8,421 nt of DNA, taken from the NCBI GenBank assembly GCA_030665705.1, contig DAOUZG010000064.1:1-8421 (forward strand). The letters run 5' to 3'. Shown here in pieces: positions 1-6,584 of this stretch. Position numbers and translations under genes: made by a program. Under the pieces are notes generated by a model. That model worked only from the letters and a program-made list of their open reading frames with translations. It was not told the DNA's origin and did no database searches. The number at the start of each line of letters is the position of its first letter. Position 1 is the first letter of the stretch. Origin of the DNA: Deltaproteobacteria bacterium (GTDB lineage Bacteria; Myxococcota_A; UBA9160; SZUA-336).

Positions 1-185
1 AGGCGAACCACCGGTGGCCGGGGGTCGCCATCGGGCTCCGAGACGGTTCGGGGAGCAATCGTCGGCGGTGGGATCTCGGCCGCGGCCTCGACCTCACCCC
101 GACCCGCCTCGAGGAGCCCCCCGTCGCCGGGGGGGCCTCCCAGGATCAGACCCACAAGTCCCCAGCAGCCAAGCTTCCAGATCAC
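1..185 (-). CDS. Exported protein, N-terminal part only; candidate secretin (GspD/PilQ-like)
   Basis: Partial gene whose beginning is seen; it runs off the left edge after about 61 codons. The GTG start at 185-183 overlaps the TGA of the PilP/GspC-like gene, and a GGAG at 194-197 lies 8 bases upstream of it. The product begins M-I-W-K-L-G-C-W-G-L-V-G-L-I-L-G-G, a short basic start followed by a hydrophobic stretch that reads as a signal peptide, then a Pro-, Glu- and Ala-rich low-complexity stretch. No secretin domain is reached, so the function is inferred only from position: in T2SS and PilMNOPQ operons the secretin usually follows GspC/PilP. The Cys at residue 7 seems too near the N-terminus for a lipoprotein signal. 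It could also be another periplasmic protein of the machine. Confidence 0.6.
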   Translation of the reverse strand, partial: MIWKLGCWGLVGLILGGPPGDGGLLEAGRGEVEAAAEIPPPTIAPRTVSEPDGDPRPPVVR

Positions 186-688
186 GGCGTGTACTCCGAG
201 GGGCCGGGCCCGGTCGCGACTTCGAGGGTGTGAAGACGACCGTTCCGTGCGAGGACCACCCGATTCCGTTCGATCCGACTGACGACGAATTCGCCGTAGC
301 TCTCCCCTTCCGTTCGCGGCCGGCCGTCCATCCACGCAACGCGGCGGTCGCTGCCCACGAGCGTTCCGGCCAGTCGGGGAAGCGCGACGGTACGGGGCTG
401 CACCGAGATCTCCCGCAACTCCTCGAGGAGGAAGGGCGAGCGTTCGCGCTCCAGCTGCGCCACCACCGCAGCCAGCTCTTCGGCGGAGATCGGGTGTGGA
501 GGAGCAGTCGAGGGGATCCGTTCACCTCGCGACGGCTCCTCGGCAGCGAGGGCGGACTCGATCTCCAGGTCGACGCTGGGTCGAAGGGGTCGACCTATGC
601 CGGACGTCCCCCGGAGATAGATCCAGTTCTCGACCATGACCAGCGCAGCGGCCACAGCCAGGAGCCCGGCGAGCACGCGGCGGTTCAT
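182..688 (-). CDS. PilP/GspC-like inner-membrane connector protein
   Basis: A 168-residue protein with one N-terminal membrane segment (about residues 5-25), a Pro/Glu/Ala-rich periplasmic linker with a helical stretch (about 26-98), and a small beta-rich domain (about 103-158). That last part has the pattern of the PilP / GspC homology-region domain: L-A-G-T-L-V-G near 106-112, a central G-E-S-Y-G-E-F, then V-V-L-A-R-N-G followed by a final hydrophobic strand. In the family this domain links the inner-membrane platform to the N0 domain of the outer-membrane secretin. The ATG overlaps the stop of the PilO-like gene as ATGA, with GGAGG 7 bases upstream. There is no PDZ or coiled-coil domain after it, so it is a short GspC or PilP type. 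Recognition rests on domain layout and gene order; residue-level similarity is modest. Confidence 0.72.
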   Translation of the reverse strand: MNRRVLAGLLAVAAALVMVENWIYLRGTSGIGRPLRPSVDLEIESALAAEEPSRGERIPSTAPPHPISAEELAAVVAQLERERSPFLLEELREISVQPRTVALPRLAGTLVGSDRRVAWMDGRPRTEGESYGEFVVSRIERNRVVLARNGRLHTLEVATGPGPSEYTP

Positions 689-1293
689 GACCCCTCCTCC
701 CGACTCCAGTAGACGAGCTCGAGGTCGCCCCGAATCTGTGATCCGTCACGGAGCAGGGTCATTCGATCGACCTGAACCGGAACCGTCACGTCGGCGAGCC
801 GGTCGAGCGCGCGGCGGAGCTCCGGGAAACCGGCGTGGGCTTGAACCCGAACGGGATGCGGAACCAGGCGAAATGCGGCTCCGCCCTCGAGCGGCGTCAC
901 GGGAAGAGGCTCGCGGGGCGCCCCCATCCCCCCGCTCTCACCATCCTCTACGGTGACCCGGACTCGATGAATGCCGACAGCCTGGAACAGCTTCGCAGTC
1001 TCGCGAATGACCTCGGGGTCGGCGTTTTCCCCCATCGGGGTCGTCTGCGCGCGAAATGCCTCCGCCAACTCGGTCAGCCGCGCCTGCTCCCCCGCACCGA
1101 GTGCCTCCATCGTCCGAACGCGGCTTCCGAGTGTCTCGATCTCCTGGGTCTGCCCCACACTCTCCTCTTCGAGGTTCCGGAGGGTGTCCTGAAGCAGGCC
1201 GAGCCATCCGAACGCCGTGAGGACTACGAGCATCACGAGCGCGGCGAGAAGTGCCGCGTTCTTCGCATCGAGGAAGGTGGGACGCTCAACCAC
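685..1293 (-). CDS. PilO/GspM-like inner-membrane assembly protein
   Basis: The start chosen is GTG at 1293-1291, giving 202 residues. A longer reading frame (to 1452) exists, but its extra N-terminal 53 residues lie inside the previous gene and look like an out-of-frame shadow, while this GTG has GGAGGG at 1302-1307 with an 8-base spacer and overlaps the previous stop. The protein has a short cytoplasmic tail, one membrane helix (about 12-33), a coiled coil (about 34-75) and a periplasmic alpha/beta domain ending in L-E-L-V-Y-W. That is the architecture of PilO and GspM, which pair with PilN or GspL through ferredoxin-like folds and hold the platform together. It follows the PilM-PilN fusion directly, the usual N-O order. 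Sequence conservation in this family is low, so the name rests on architecture and synteny. Confidence 0.7.
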   Translation of the reverse strand: MVERPTFLDAKNAALLAALVMLVVLTAFGWLGLLQDTLRNLEEESVGQTQEIETLGSRVRTMEALGAGEQARLTELAEAFRAQTTPMGENADPEVIRETAKLFQAVGIHRVRVTVEDGESGGMGAPREPLPVTPLEGGAAFRLVPHPVRVQAHAGFPELRRALDRLADVTVPVQVDRMTLLRDGSQIRGDLELVYWSREEGS

Positions 1294-2800
1294 CGTAGTC
1301 GCCCTCCGACAGCACAGGCACCACCCAGACGGTGAGCCGGTACCGGGGCGGGCCCCACTCGGCGCCCGAGGACGGGGCACTGTCGGACTCGATCGAGATA
1401 AGGCGGAACAGATAGTGGTTTTCGAGCTGCTCACGAAGCTCGGCGGCGGCATTGGCAGCTTCGGCCGGCCGGCGCGCGTCTCCCTCCAAGGAGACGCTCA
1501 TCGTCCAACCGCCCGACGCGAACCTTACGTCGAGCCGCTCGACGAAGAGGGACGGCGGGAGGACAGACGCAAACGCCACGAGCATCGGGCCCCAGGGCGG
1601 CTCGGGTCGTGCCAACGCGCGCGCAGCGGCACGGACCTGGTCCGCTCGAGAGCGAAGGCCAACTTCCTTCCGGAGCGACTCGCGCTTTGACTCCCACCCC
1701 GATGCGTACTCGCGGACCAACGCCAGCTCGCCTTGCTCCGATCGAACGCGAAGGACTCCGAGTGTGGCAAGGGAGACGCTGATGGCCGCAGTGAGCACGA
1801 GCGCAGCCACGAGGGACCGGCGTACGCGCGCGGCGCAGCGCTGACCCTGAACCTCGACCGGCAGCAGGTTCGCTGCAGCAGCGGGACGCGGGAGCATTGC
1901 CGCTCCGAGCGCCGCTCCGACGTGGGGAGAGATCGAAACCTCCGTCTTTCCCGAGAGGGCAGCTCCCACGGGACGCACCTCGAGCTTGAGGCTGGCGCCC
2001 AGCGCCTGGGCCAGGCCATCGACGTCGTCCACGAGGCCACAGACACGGACGCGCACGACCTCTCCCAGCCTCAGCTCCTGCTGCACGTACGCGAAGGTCC
2101 GCTTGAGCTCCGTGGCGAGCCGATCGACGTGGTGGTCGTCCTCATCCTGCTGGGCGCTCTCCGCATCGTCGGTCCGAAGCATTCGGTCGCCCGCGTACTT
2201 GAGGGGGATCTCGCGATCGAAGACCCACCCGAGACGGTCTGCAACAACGCAGGTTCCCGTCGCCACGTCGAGCCAGAGGATCGCCGTCAATCCACGCGAG
2301 CGGGCGGGTCGCAGGAGTCGATTCACTCCACCGAGTGCGAGCGGCAGGGGTACGAGTCGGTCGACACGCAGTCCTCGAAGGCCGAGGTCGAAGTCGGCCG
2401 CCTCACAGACGTCTCGGTGGGCGGAGATCAGCCACACGGTGTGTTTCGAGCCCGCACTGTCGACCAGCGTGGCAATGCAGGTGGCTTCGGTGGGGTCGCT
2501 CGCCTCGAGCTCCCGCTTTCGGCGCTGGGCAACCCTCTGCGCCTCGGCGCGCGTCACGTCGGGGAGATCGATCCGCTGGATGTGAACCTCGGGCCCCCGC
2601 AAGACAACATCAGCCCGACCCTGTCCACGCAGTAGGCCGTCTCTTCCGAGCGCTGCATGGCGACCTTCCCGGAAGTCCAGCGCCGGCACCACCCCGAAAT
2701 CGGTCACGCGCGAACCGGAGGGTGCGTCGACCGACCGGACCCACGCGACGCCATCGGTAAGCAGATCGAACGTGGCACGCTTCGTTCGCATGGGAATCAT
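1286..2800 (-). CDS. GspL-like PilM-PilN fusion protein, inner-membrane platform
   Basis: A 504-residue protein in two halves. Residues about 1-310 resemble the actin-like cytoplasmic domain of PilM/GspL. Residues 311-314 read N-L-L-P, the sequence that typically opens PilN, followed by basic residues, one membrane helix (about 329-350), a heptad-like helix and a periplasmic alpha/beta domain (about 395-504) with the form of PilN. In GspL the cytoplasmic part docks the GspE ATPase and the periplasmic part pairs with GspM, so this protein should couple motor to platform. The N-terminus reads F-D-L-L-T-D-G rather than the D-x-G-T phosphate motif of nucleotide-binding PilM, which fits GspL, where ATP binding is lost. 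The ATG overlaps the pseudopilin stop as ATGA; there is no clear ribosome site, so translational coupling is likely. A second ATG lies at codon 4. Confidence 0.75.
   Translation of the reverse strand: MIPMRTKRATFDLLTDGVAWVRSVDAPSGSRVTDFGVVPALDFREGRHAALGRDGLLRGQGRADVVLRGPEVHIQRIDLPDVTRAEAQRVAQRRKRELEASDPTEATCIATLVDSAGSKHTVWLISAHRDVCEAADFDLGLRGLRVDRLVPLPLALGGVNRLLRPARSRGLTAILWLDVATGTCVVADRLGWVFDREIPLKYAGDRMLRTDDAESAQQDEDDHHVDRLATELKRTFAYVQQELRLGEVVRVRVCGLVDDVDGLAQALGASLKLEVRPVGAALSGKTEVSISPHVGAALGAAMLPRPAAAANLLPVEVQGQRCAARVRRSLVAALVLTAAISVSLATLGVLRVRSEQGELALVREYASGWESKRESLRKEVGLRSRADQVRAAARALARPEPPWGPMLVAFASVLPPSLFVERLDVRFASGGWTMSVSLEGDARRPAEAANAAAELREQLENHYLFRLISIESDSAPSSGAEWGPPRYRLTVWVVPVLSEGDYGG
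1302..1307 (-). promoter_or_regulatory. Ribosome binding site that decides the PilO/GspM-like start
   Basis: GGAGGG on the minus strand, inside the end of the GspL-like gene, with an 8-base spacer to the GTG at 1293. It supports the 202-residue start over a much longer open frame that lacks family-like sequence at its N-terminus. Confidence 0.6.
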
Positions 2801-3555
2801 GGCTGCACCAGCGTCACGGTGAGAGCGGTGTTTCCCGGAGAGACCTCGACCACCTCGGTGCTGGAGGCTCCGGCGTAGGACCCGATCCCCTGCACGACGA
2901 CGGCGTGGACTCCGGCGTGAATCGGGCTCGAGGTGTAGAAGGGGCCGCTCCCGGCAAGCGCCGCCGTGTCGAGTGTCCCGGTGTCCGAGACGCTGACCGA
3001 AACGCTCGCCTCTGCCGACGTCAGCGGTACCGCCGCAGAGATCCCGTTCGGAATCCCGAGCACCGTGACGATCAGCAGGCCCGTCGTGGGAGGTGGAACC
3101 GCAGGATAGACGAGGTCATCCCCGTTCCCGAGCACTCGGTCGGGCCCGGCGCTCCGCACCTGGGCCTGCGCAGACGTGTAATCGAAGGCCGTCCCCCAGC
3201 CGTCGCGGGTGATGTCGCCACCCGGTCCGGTCTCGGTCACGTACGGTCCGTTCCATCCCAGGCCGAAGCCGTAGCCCGTCTGCGCAAACGTGGCCTGCGA
3301 TCCCGGCGTCACGAGGTCCTCGAGCGTGCCGGGCAGGCCACCCATGTCGCCGACGTAGCCGAAGCGATCGTCCCGGGGCTGACCGACCATCCCGTCGAGA
3401 AGACGAACCATCCTCTCTGAGGTGTCGTCGAGACGAGCTCGGACCATCTGATGCACGACGAGAGGCGTCAGTGCTCCAGCCAGAATCGAGATTGCGGCGA
3501 GCACAATGAGGATCTCGATCAGCGTGAAGCCGTGCGGTCTCGTTCTAGCTCGCAT
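2797..3555 (-). CDS. gspG: GspG-like major pseudopilin with an extra C-terminal beta-rich domain
   Basis: The start chosen is the ATG at 3555-3553, giving 252 residues; a longer frame to 3603 adds 16 residues inside gspF with no pilin character. The N-terminus M-R-A-R-T-R-P-H-G|F-T-L-I-E is a type III prepilin signal: short basic leader, cleavage after Gly9, Phe at +1 and Glu at +5, then a hydrophobic helix to about residue 33. After processing it would polymerise into the pseudopilus. Residues about 117-148 hold D-G-W-G-T-A-F-D-Y and S-A-G-P-D-R-V-L-G-N-G-D-D-L, the end pattern of GspG-type pseudopilins, where acidic residues bind calcium. GspG proteins usually end near here (about 130-150 residues), but this one continues for about 95 Ser/Thr/Val-rich residues that look like a beta-sandwich. 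It overlaps gspF by 11 bases and the GspL-like gene by 4. Confidence 0.85.
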   Translation of the reverse strand: MRARTRPHGFTLIEILIVLAAISILAGALTPLVVHQMVRARLDDTSERMVRLLDGMVGQPRDDRFGYVGDMGGLPGTLEDLVTPGSQATFAQTGYGFGLGWNGPYVTETGPGGDITRDGWGTAFDYTSAQAQVRSAGPDRVLGNGDDLVYPAVPPPTTGLLIVTVLGIPNGISAAVPLTSAEASVSVSVSDTGTLDTAALAGSGPFYTSSPIHAGVHAVVVQGIGSYAGASSTEVVEVSPGNTALTVTLVQP

Positions 3556-4729
3556 TGAGACTACCCAGCATCTGGTAGAAGGGGACGAAGAACGAGAGAG
3601 CAATCACCACCACCGTGCTGCCCATGAAGACCAGGGTGCCGAGGTTGAACGAAGCCATGGCGCGTTCGATGACCAGGGGCACGTCGCGGTCGTAGAAACG
3701 GGTGACATGCTCGAGCGCCTCGTCCAGGCGCCCCGTTGTCTCCCCCATCTGCAGCATGCGCAGGACCATCGGCGGAAAGACCTGTTCGGGATGGAGCGCC
3801 TCCATGAGTCCCGCGCCCGCCCGAAGTCGATCGATCGCCTTCTCCACGGCCCTACGAACCACACGGTTCTGCACGATTTCCGACGTCATCGAAAGGCCGT
3901 CCAGGATCGGGATGCCCGAGGAGTGGAGCACGGCCAGGTTGCGACAGAAGCGTGAGATCTCGAGGCTGACGATCACGCGTCCCATGAACGGGAGCCGGAG
4001 AACGAGCCGGTCGCGAACAAGGCGCCCCCGATCGGTCCGTTGCCAGAGCCAGAGCGAGCCACCGACCAGCGCCACGCTCGCCAGCACGGCGGGCCAGGCG
4101 CTAACCACCAGCATGCGCAGGAAGAGAATCGCTCTCATCGGGGCGGGGATCTCGACGCCCAGCTCCGAGAAGATCCCGCTGAAGCGAGGCAGGACGAAGA
4201 ACCCCAGGATTCCACAGAGTCCGAGGGTCGCCAGCAGGAGGATCACGGGGTAAGCCGTGGCGGCACGGATCTGACGACGTAGGTCCTCGCGCCACTCGAG
4301 GTAGGTGACGAGGTCGCGCAGGATCACGTCGAGCCGCCCGGTCCTTTCTCCTGCTTGAACGAGGGCGACCGAGATGGCCGGGAAATGCCGCGGATGGGCG
4401 GCAAGCGCGTCGGAGAGGCTCGTCCCCCCCTCGATCCGACGTTCGATATCTGCGAGCTCCGAGGCAAGCGGGTTTTCTCCGGACTCCCGAACGTCGCGGA
4501 TCCCCTGCAGCATCGGAACGCCGGCGCCGAGGATCACCGAGAGGTGGTAGAAGAGATCGATCACGGTGCGGGGGGTTACCTTCCCCCTGCTCCGCGTCGG
4601 CCGCGCGTTGAGCAGCACGAGGCCGCGTGCGGAGAGCTGCCGATCGAGCTCGAGCTCGTTGGCAGCGATCTCCGTCCCCTGGCGTCGCGAGCCGGATCCA
4701 TCCACGGCTTCGAAGACGAACGGACGCAC
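3545..4729 (-). CDS. gspF: Type II secretion / type IV pilus platform protein GspF (PilC family)
   Basis: A 394-residue polytopic inner-membrane protein of normal length for the family (about 400). It has two repeated cytoplasmic GspF helical domains (about 55-180 and 255-380), each with the signature G-E-x-T-G-R-L (127-133 and 329-335), and three membrane segments (about 160-181, 204-229, 362-388). GspF/PilC is the platform that the hexameric ATPase is thought to turn or push in order to add pseudopilin subunits. The start is GTG at 4729-4727, one base after the gspE stop, with GGGAG at 4736-4740 inside the end of gspE and a 6-base spacer. The N-terminal M-R-P-F-V-F-E-A-V-D matches the usual opening strand of the family (a Y/F-x-Y-x-A-x-D pattern), which supports this start. 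Confidence 0.93.
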   Translation of the reverse strand: MRPFVFEAVDGSGSRRQGTEIAANELELDRQLSARGLVLLNARPTRSRGKVTPRTVIDLFYHLSVILGAGVPMLQGIRDVRESGENPLASELADIERRIEGGTSLSDALAAHPRHFPAISVALVQAGERTGRLDVILRDLVTYLEWREDLRRQIRAATAYPVILLLATLGLCGILGFFVLPRFSGIFSELGVEIPAPMRAILFLRMLVVSAWPAVLASVALVGGSLWLWQRTDRGRLVRDRLVLRLPFMGRVIVSLEISRFCRNLAVLHSSGIPILDGLSMTSEIVQNRVVRRAVEKAIDRLRAGAGLMEALHPEQVFPPMVLRMLQMGETTGRLDEALEHVTRFYDRDVPLVIERAMASFNLGTLVFMGSTVVVIALSFFVPFYQMLGSLNAS

Positions 4730-4730
4730 G

Positions 4731-6374
4731 TCAGTCTCCCCCCGTGACCCGGGCGAGCTCCTCGGGCGAAATATCTCCGGCCCGGGCTCGACGAAGCGCG
4801 GCCTCCCGGAAGGGGACGAAGCCCTTCTCCCGGGCGACCCGCTCGATCTCGTCAGCCGCTGCCCCGGCGAAGATCAGACGCGCGACGGGCGGGGTGATCT
4901 CCAGGACCTCGAAGAGGGCCGAACGCCCCTCCACGCCGTGACCGCGGCACGCCTCACAGCCGCTGGCTCGCCACCACTTTCCTCCCGGCTCGAGTCCGAC
5001 GGCGAGCAGCTCCTCCTCGCTTGGCTCGCACTCGAAGCGACACCGTGTGCAGAGCAAGCGGACCAGCCTCTGCGCAACAGCGACGAGCAGGCAGCTTCCG
5101 GTGAGGTACGGTGGGACGTCCATGTCCTGGAGCCGCACGATGGAGCCAACCGCGTCATTGGTGTGCAGGGTCGAGAGAACCAGATGCCCGGTGAGCGCCG
5201 AGCGCATCGCGATCGAGGCGGTCTCGGCGTCCCGCATCTCGCCGACGAGAATGACGTCCGGGTCGTGACGGAGGATCGCACGAAGACCGGTCAAGAAGGT
5301 CACGCCTGCCTTCTCGTTGATCTGGCACTGCGTTACCAGAGGAAGCTGGTACTCGACCGGGTCCTCGAGCGTGATGATCTTCCGGTCGGTACCGGTGATC
5401 GCGCGGAGCACCGCGTAAAGCGTCGTCGTCTTCCCGGAGCCGGTCGGCCCCGTGACGAGGATCAGACCGTTTGGGCGCTTCGCCGCGCGCGTGAGGACGT
5501 CACGCTCCTCCGACGAGAAGCCGAGCGCGTCGAGCGACTTCTGGGCCCGGGTGGGATCGAGGATGCGAAGCACCACACTCTCCCCGAGTACGCTCGGGAA
5601 CGTCGATACGCGAAGCTCGATCTTGTGACCTCGGAGGTCGAAGCGGATCTTGCCATCCTGAGGGAGACGGGACTCGGCAATATCGAGCCCGGCCAGGATC
5701 TTCACGCGGGCAACGACCGCCGAGCTCAGCTCCTTCGGGAGGATCGGTCCTCTTCGCAAATCCCCGTCCACCCGAAACCGAACTCGCTGGACCTTCTCGT
5801 CCGGTTCGAGGTGAACGTCGGTCGACTCGAGAGCGACGGCCATCTCGATGATTCGATCCACGAGCGCGATGACGCCCGCGTCCTGCGCATCGCCGCTCTG
5901 GACCGAGCGAACGGCGTCTCGGATCTCGGTCTCGAGCTCCTCACCTCCGGTTCGTTCGTAGGCCCGAGCGGTCGCGCGCCGGATCTGCGCACGCTGGGCT
6001 GCGACGACGCGGACGAACAGATCCGTGTAGCGCTGGATGCGGTCGATCGCGACGAGGTCGGTCGGGTTGGCCATCGCCACGACCAGGCTGTCCTCTTCGA
6101 TCCGAAGCGGCAGCAGCTCGTACTCCGTGACCAGCTCCTCGGCGACTAAGGCGAGCGCCTCGGGCGTGGGCTGAACCTGCTCCAGGTCGACGTGCTGGAC
6201 ACCCGTCTGCCGACCGAGGGCTTCCGAGAGCTCCTCCTCGGTTGCAAGGCCGAGCGCCATCAATGTGGCGCCGAGCTTGCTCCCCGTTCGCTTCTGCTCG
6301 GCGAGGGCGATCTCGAGCTGCGCCTCCGTGATGACGCCTGTCTCGACGAGAATCTCCCCGACCTTCTTCTTCAC
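4731..6374 (-). CDS. gspE: Type II secretion ATPase GspE (PilB/MshE type) with N-terminal MshEN domain
   Basis: Hexameric secretion motor ATPase of the cytoplasmic membrane face. The start chosen is GTG at 6374-6372 (547 residues, beginning M-K-K-K-V-G-E-I-L-V-E-T-G as many relatives do), because GGAGG at 6380-6384 sits 5 bases upstream; a GTG at 6386 adds four residues but has no ribosome site. Residues 4-27 and 33-56 form two MshEN motifs separated by exactly five residues, each with G at 3 and 10, L at 6, 17 and 21, and Q at 24; Lys replaces the usual Arg at position 1 in both. MshEN domains bind c-di-GMP in MshE. The catalytic domain has Walker A G-P-T-G-S-G-K-T-T (309-317), Asp box E-D-P-V-E (337-341), Walker B ending V-G-E-M-R-D (377-382), His box (396-408) and a C-x2-C...C-x2-C zinc site (Cys 442, 445, 473, 476). 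It is the first gene of the operon. Confidence 0.95.
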   Translation of the reverse strand: MKKKVGEILVETGVITEAQLEIALAEQKRTGSKLGATLMALGLATEEELSEALGRQTGVQHVDLEQVQPTPEALALVAEELVTEYELLPLRIEEDSLVVAMANPTDLVAIDRIQRYTDLFVRVVAAQRAQIRRATARAYERTGGEELETEIRDAVRSVQSGDAQDAGVIALVDRIIEMAVALESTDVHLEPDEKVQRVRFRVDGDLRRGPILPKELSSAVVARVKILAGLDIAESRLPQDGKIRFDLRGHKIELRVSTFPSVLGESVVLRILDPTRAQKSLDALGFSSEERDVLTRAAKRPNGLILVTGPTGSGKTTTLYAVLRAITGTDRKIITLEDPVEYQLPLVTQCQINEKAGVTFLTGLRAILRHDPDVILVGEMRDAETASIAMRSALTGHLVLSTLHTNDAVGSIVRLQDMDVPPYLTGSCLLVAVAQRLVRLLCTRCRFECEPSEEELLAVGLEPGGKWWRASGCEACRGHGVEGRSALFEVLEITPPVARLIFAGAAADEIERVAREKGFVPFREAALRRARAGDISPEELARVTGGD

Positions 6375-6379
6375 CGGCT

Positions 6380-6384
6380 CCTCC
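6380..6384 (-). promoter_or_regulatory. Ribosome binding site that decides the gspE start
   Basis: GGAGG on the minus strand, 5 bases before the GTG at 6374. It lies between two in-frame GTG codons, so it can serve only the inner one. This is why the shorter gspE start is preferred over the GTG at 6386. Confidence 0.6.
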
Positions 6385-6427
6385 ACGGGAAGAGACCCGA
6401 GGGCTGATCGGATCGCGGCTAAACGGG

Positions 6428-6467
6428 GGGCCCTCCGACCGGCCTATCGGCGTCGGTGGTAGGGCCC
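6428..6467. promoter_or_regulatory. Inverted repeat surrounding the leftward promoter
   Basis: GGGCCCT (6428-6434) pairs with AGGGCCC (6461-6467), and next to it CCGAC (6435-6439) pairs with GTCGG (6452-6456) with four unpaired bases at 6457-6460. The structure is a 12-pair interrupted hairpin enclosing the GCCGATAG -10 of the proposed gspE promoter. It could be an operator for a repressor of the secretion operon. If transcription starts further upstream, it could instead fold as RNA in the leader. The pairing is directly visible; the role is inferred. Confidence 0.4.
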
Positions 6468-6471
6468 TTGA
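6444..6471 (-). promoter_or_regulatory. Sigma-28 (FliA)-like promoter for the secretion operon
   Basis: On the minus strand, TCAAG (6471-6467) is followed after 15 bases by GCCGATAG (6451-6444). The known FliA -10 is GCCGATAA, so this is 7 of 8, and the -35 matches the TCAAG/TAAAG type. The spacing is one base longer than the usual 14 between TAAAG and GCCGA. Transcription would start near 6438, leaving a leader of about 64 bases before the gspE GTG. The -10 lies at the tip of the inverted repeat 6428-6467. This is a motif match only. Confidence 0.45.
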
Positions 6472-6514
6472 GGAGACGGCAGAAGACCGACCTAAGCGTC
6501 GGGCCGGCGTGGCC

Positions 6515-6526
6515 AAACCGCGGTTT
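6515..6526. promoter_or_regulatory. Perfect 12-bp palindrome between the divergent promoters
   Basis: AAACCGCGGTTT is an uninterrupted dyad, followed by an overlapping TTCGAA (6525-6530). It lies between the two promoter matches, 43 bases from the leftward -35 and 26 bases from the rightward -35, so a dimeric regulator bound here could act on both units. No known regulator is recognised from the sequence. Confidence 0.35.
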
Positions 6527-6544
6527 CGAACTCTTCGTTCATTG

Positions 6545-6564
6545 GCCGGACCTAAAGCCGGACC
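6545..6564. repeat. Short tandem repeat of GCCGGACC across the rightward -35
   Basis: Two exact copies of GCCGGACC (6545-6552 and 6557-6564) separated by TAAA, a 12-base period that puts both copies near the same DNA face. The TAAA between them is the start of the -35 of the proposed rightward promoter. A related but looser block, C-C-G-A-C-C-T-A-A-G followed by GTCGG, lies about 60 bases upstream at 6487-6502. This could be an activator or repressor site, or chance in GC-rich DNA. Confidence 0.35.
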
Positions 6565-6579
6565 GAGGCCTGCCGAGAG
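6553..6579 (+). promoter_or_regulatory. Sigma-28 (FliA)-like promoter for the HDOD-GGDEF gene
   Basis: TAAAGCCG (6553-6560), exactly 11 bases, then GCCGAGAG (6572-6579). The FliA consensus is TAAAGTTT-N11-GCCGATAA: the -35 matches 5 of 8 including all of TAAAG, the -10 matches 6 of 8 including all of GCCGA, and the spacer is exact. Transcription would start near 6585-6588, about 75 bases before the chosen ATG. FliA-type promoters usually drive late flagellar, chemotaxis and c-di-GMP genes, which fits a diguanylate cyclase. Confidence 0.5.
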
Positions 6580-6584
6580 AAGAT

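Noticed and set aside
14..712. A 232-codon plus-strand open frame at the left end
   Set aside because: Opposite two overlapping operon genes; the translation is Arg/Pro/Ser-rich with no fold-like pattern.
1294..1452. Upstream extension of the PilO/GspM-like gene to an ATG at 1452
   Set aside because: The extra 53 residues lie within the previous gene, look out of frame (Ser/Pro/Arg/Cys-rich), and the GTG at 1293 has a good ribosome site.
1733..2635. A 300-codon plus-strand open frame opposite the GspL-like gene
   Set aside because: Antisense of a gene that fits the operon by overlap and domain order; no motif is seen in it.
4566..6149. A 527-codon open frame on the plus strand opposite gspE
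   Set aside because: It is antisense to a fully recognisable ATPase, has no domain I recognise and is Arg/Asp/Glu/Gly-rich as expected from a reversed high-GC gene.
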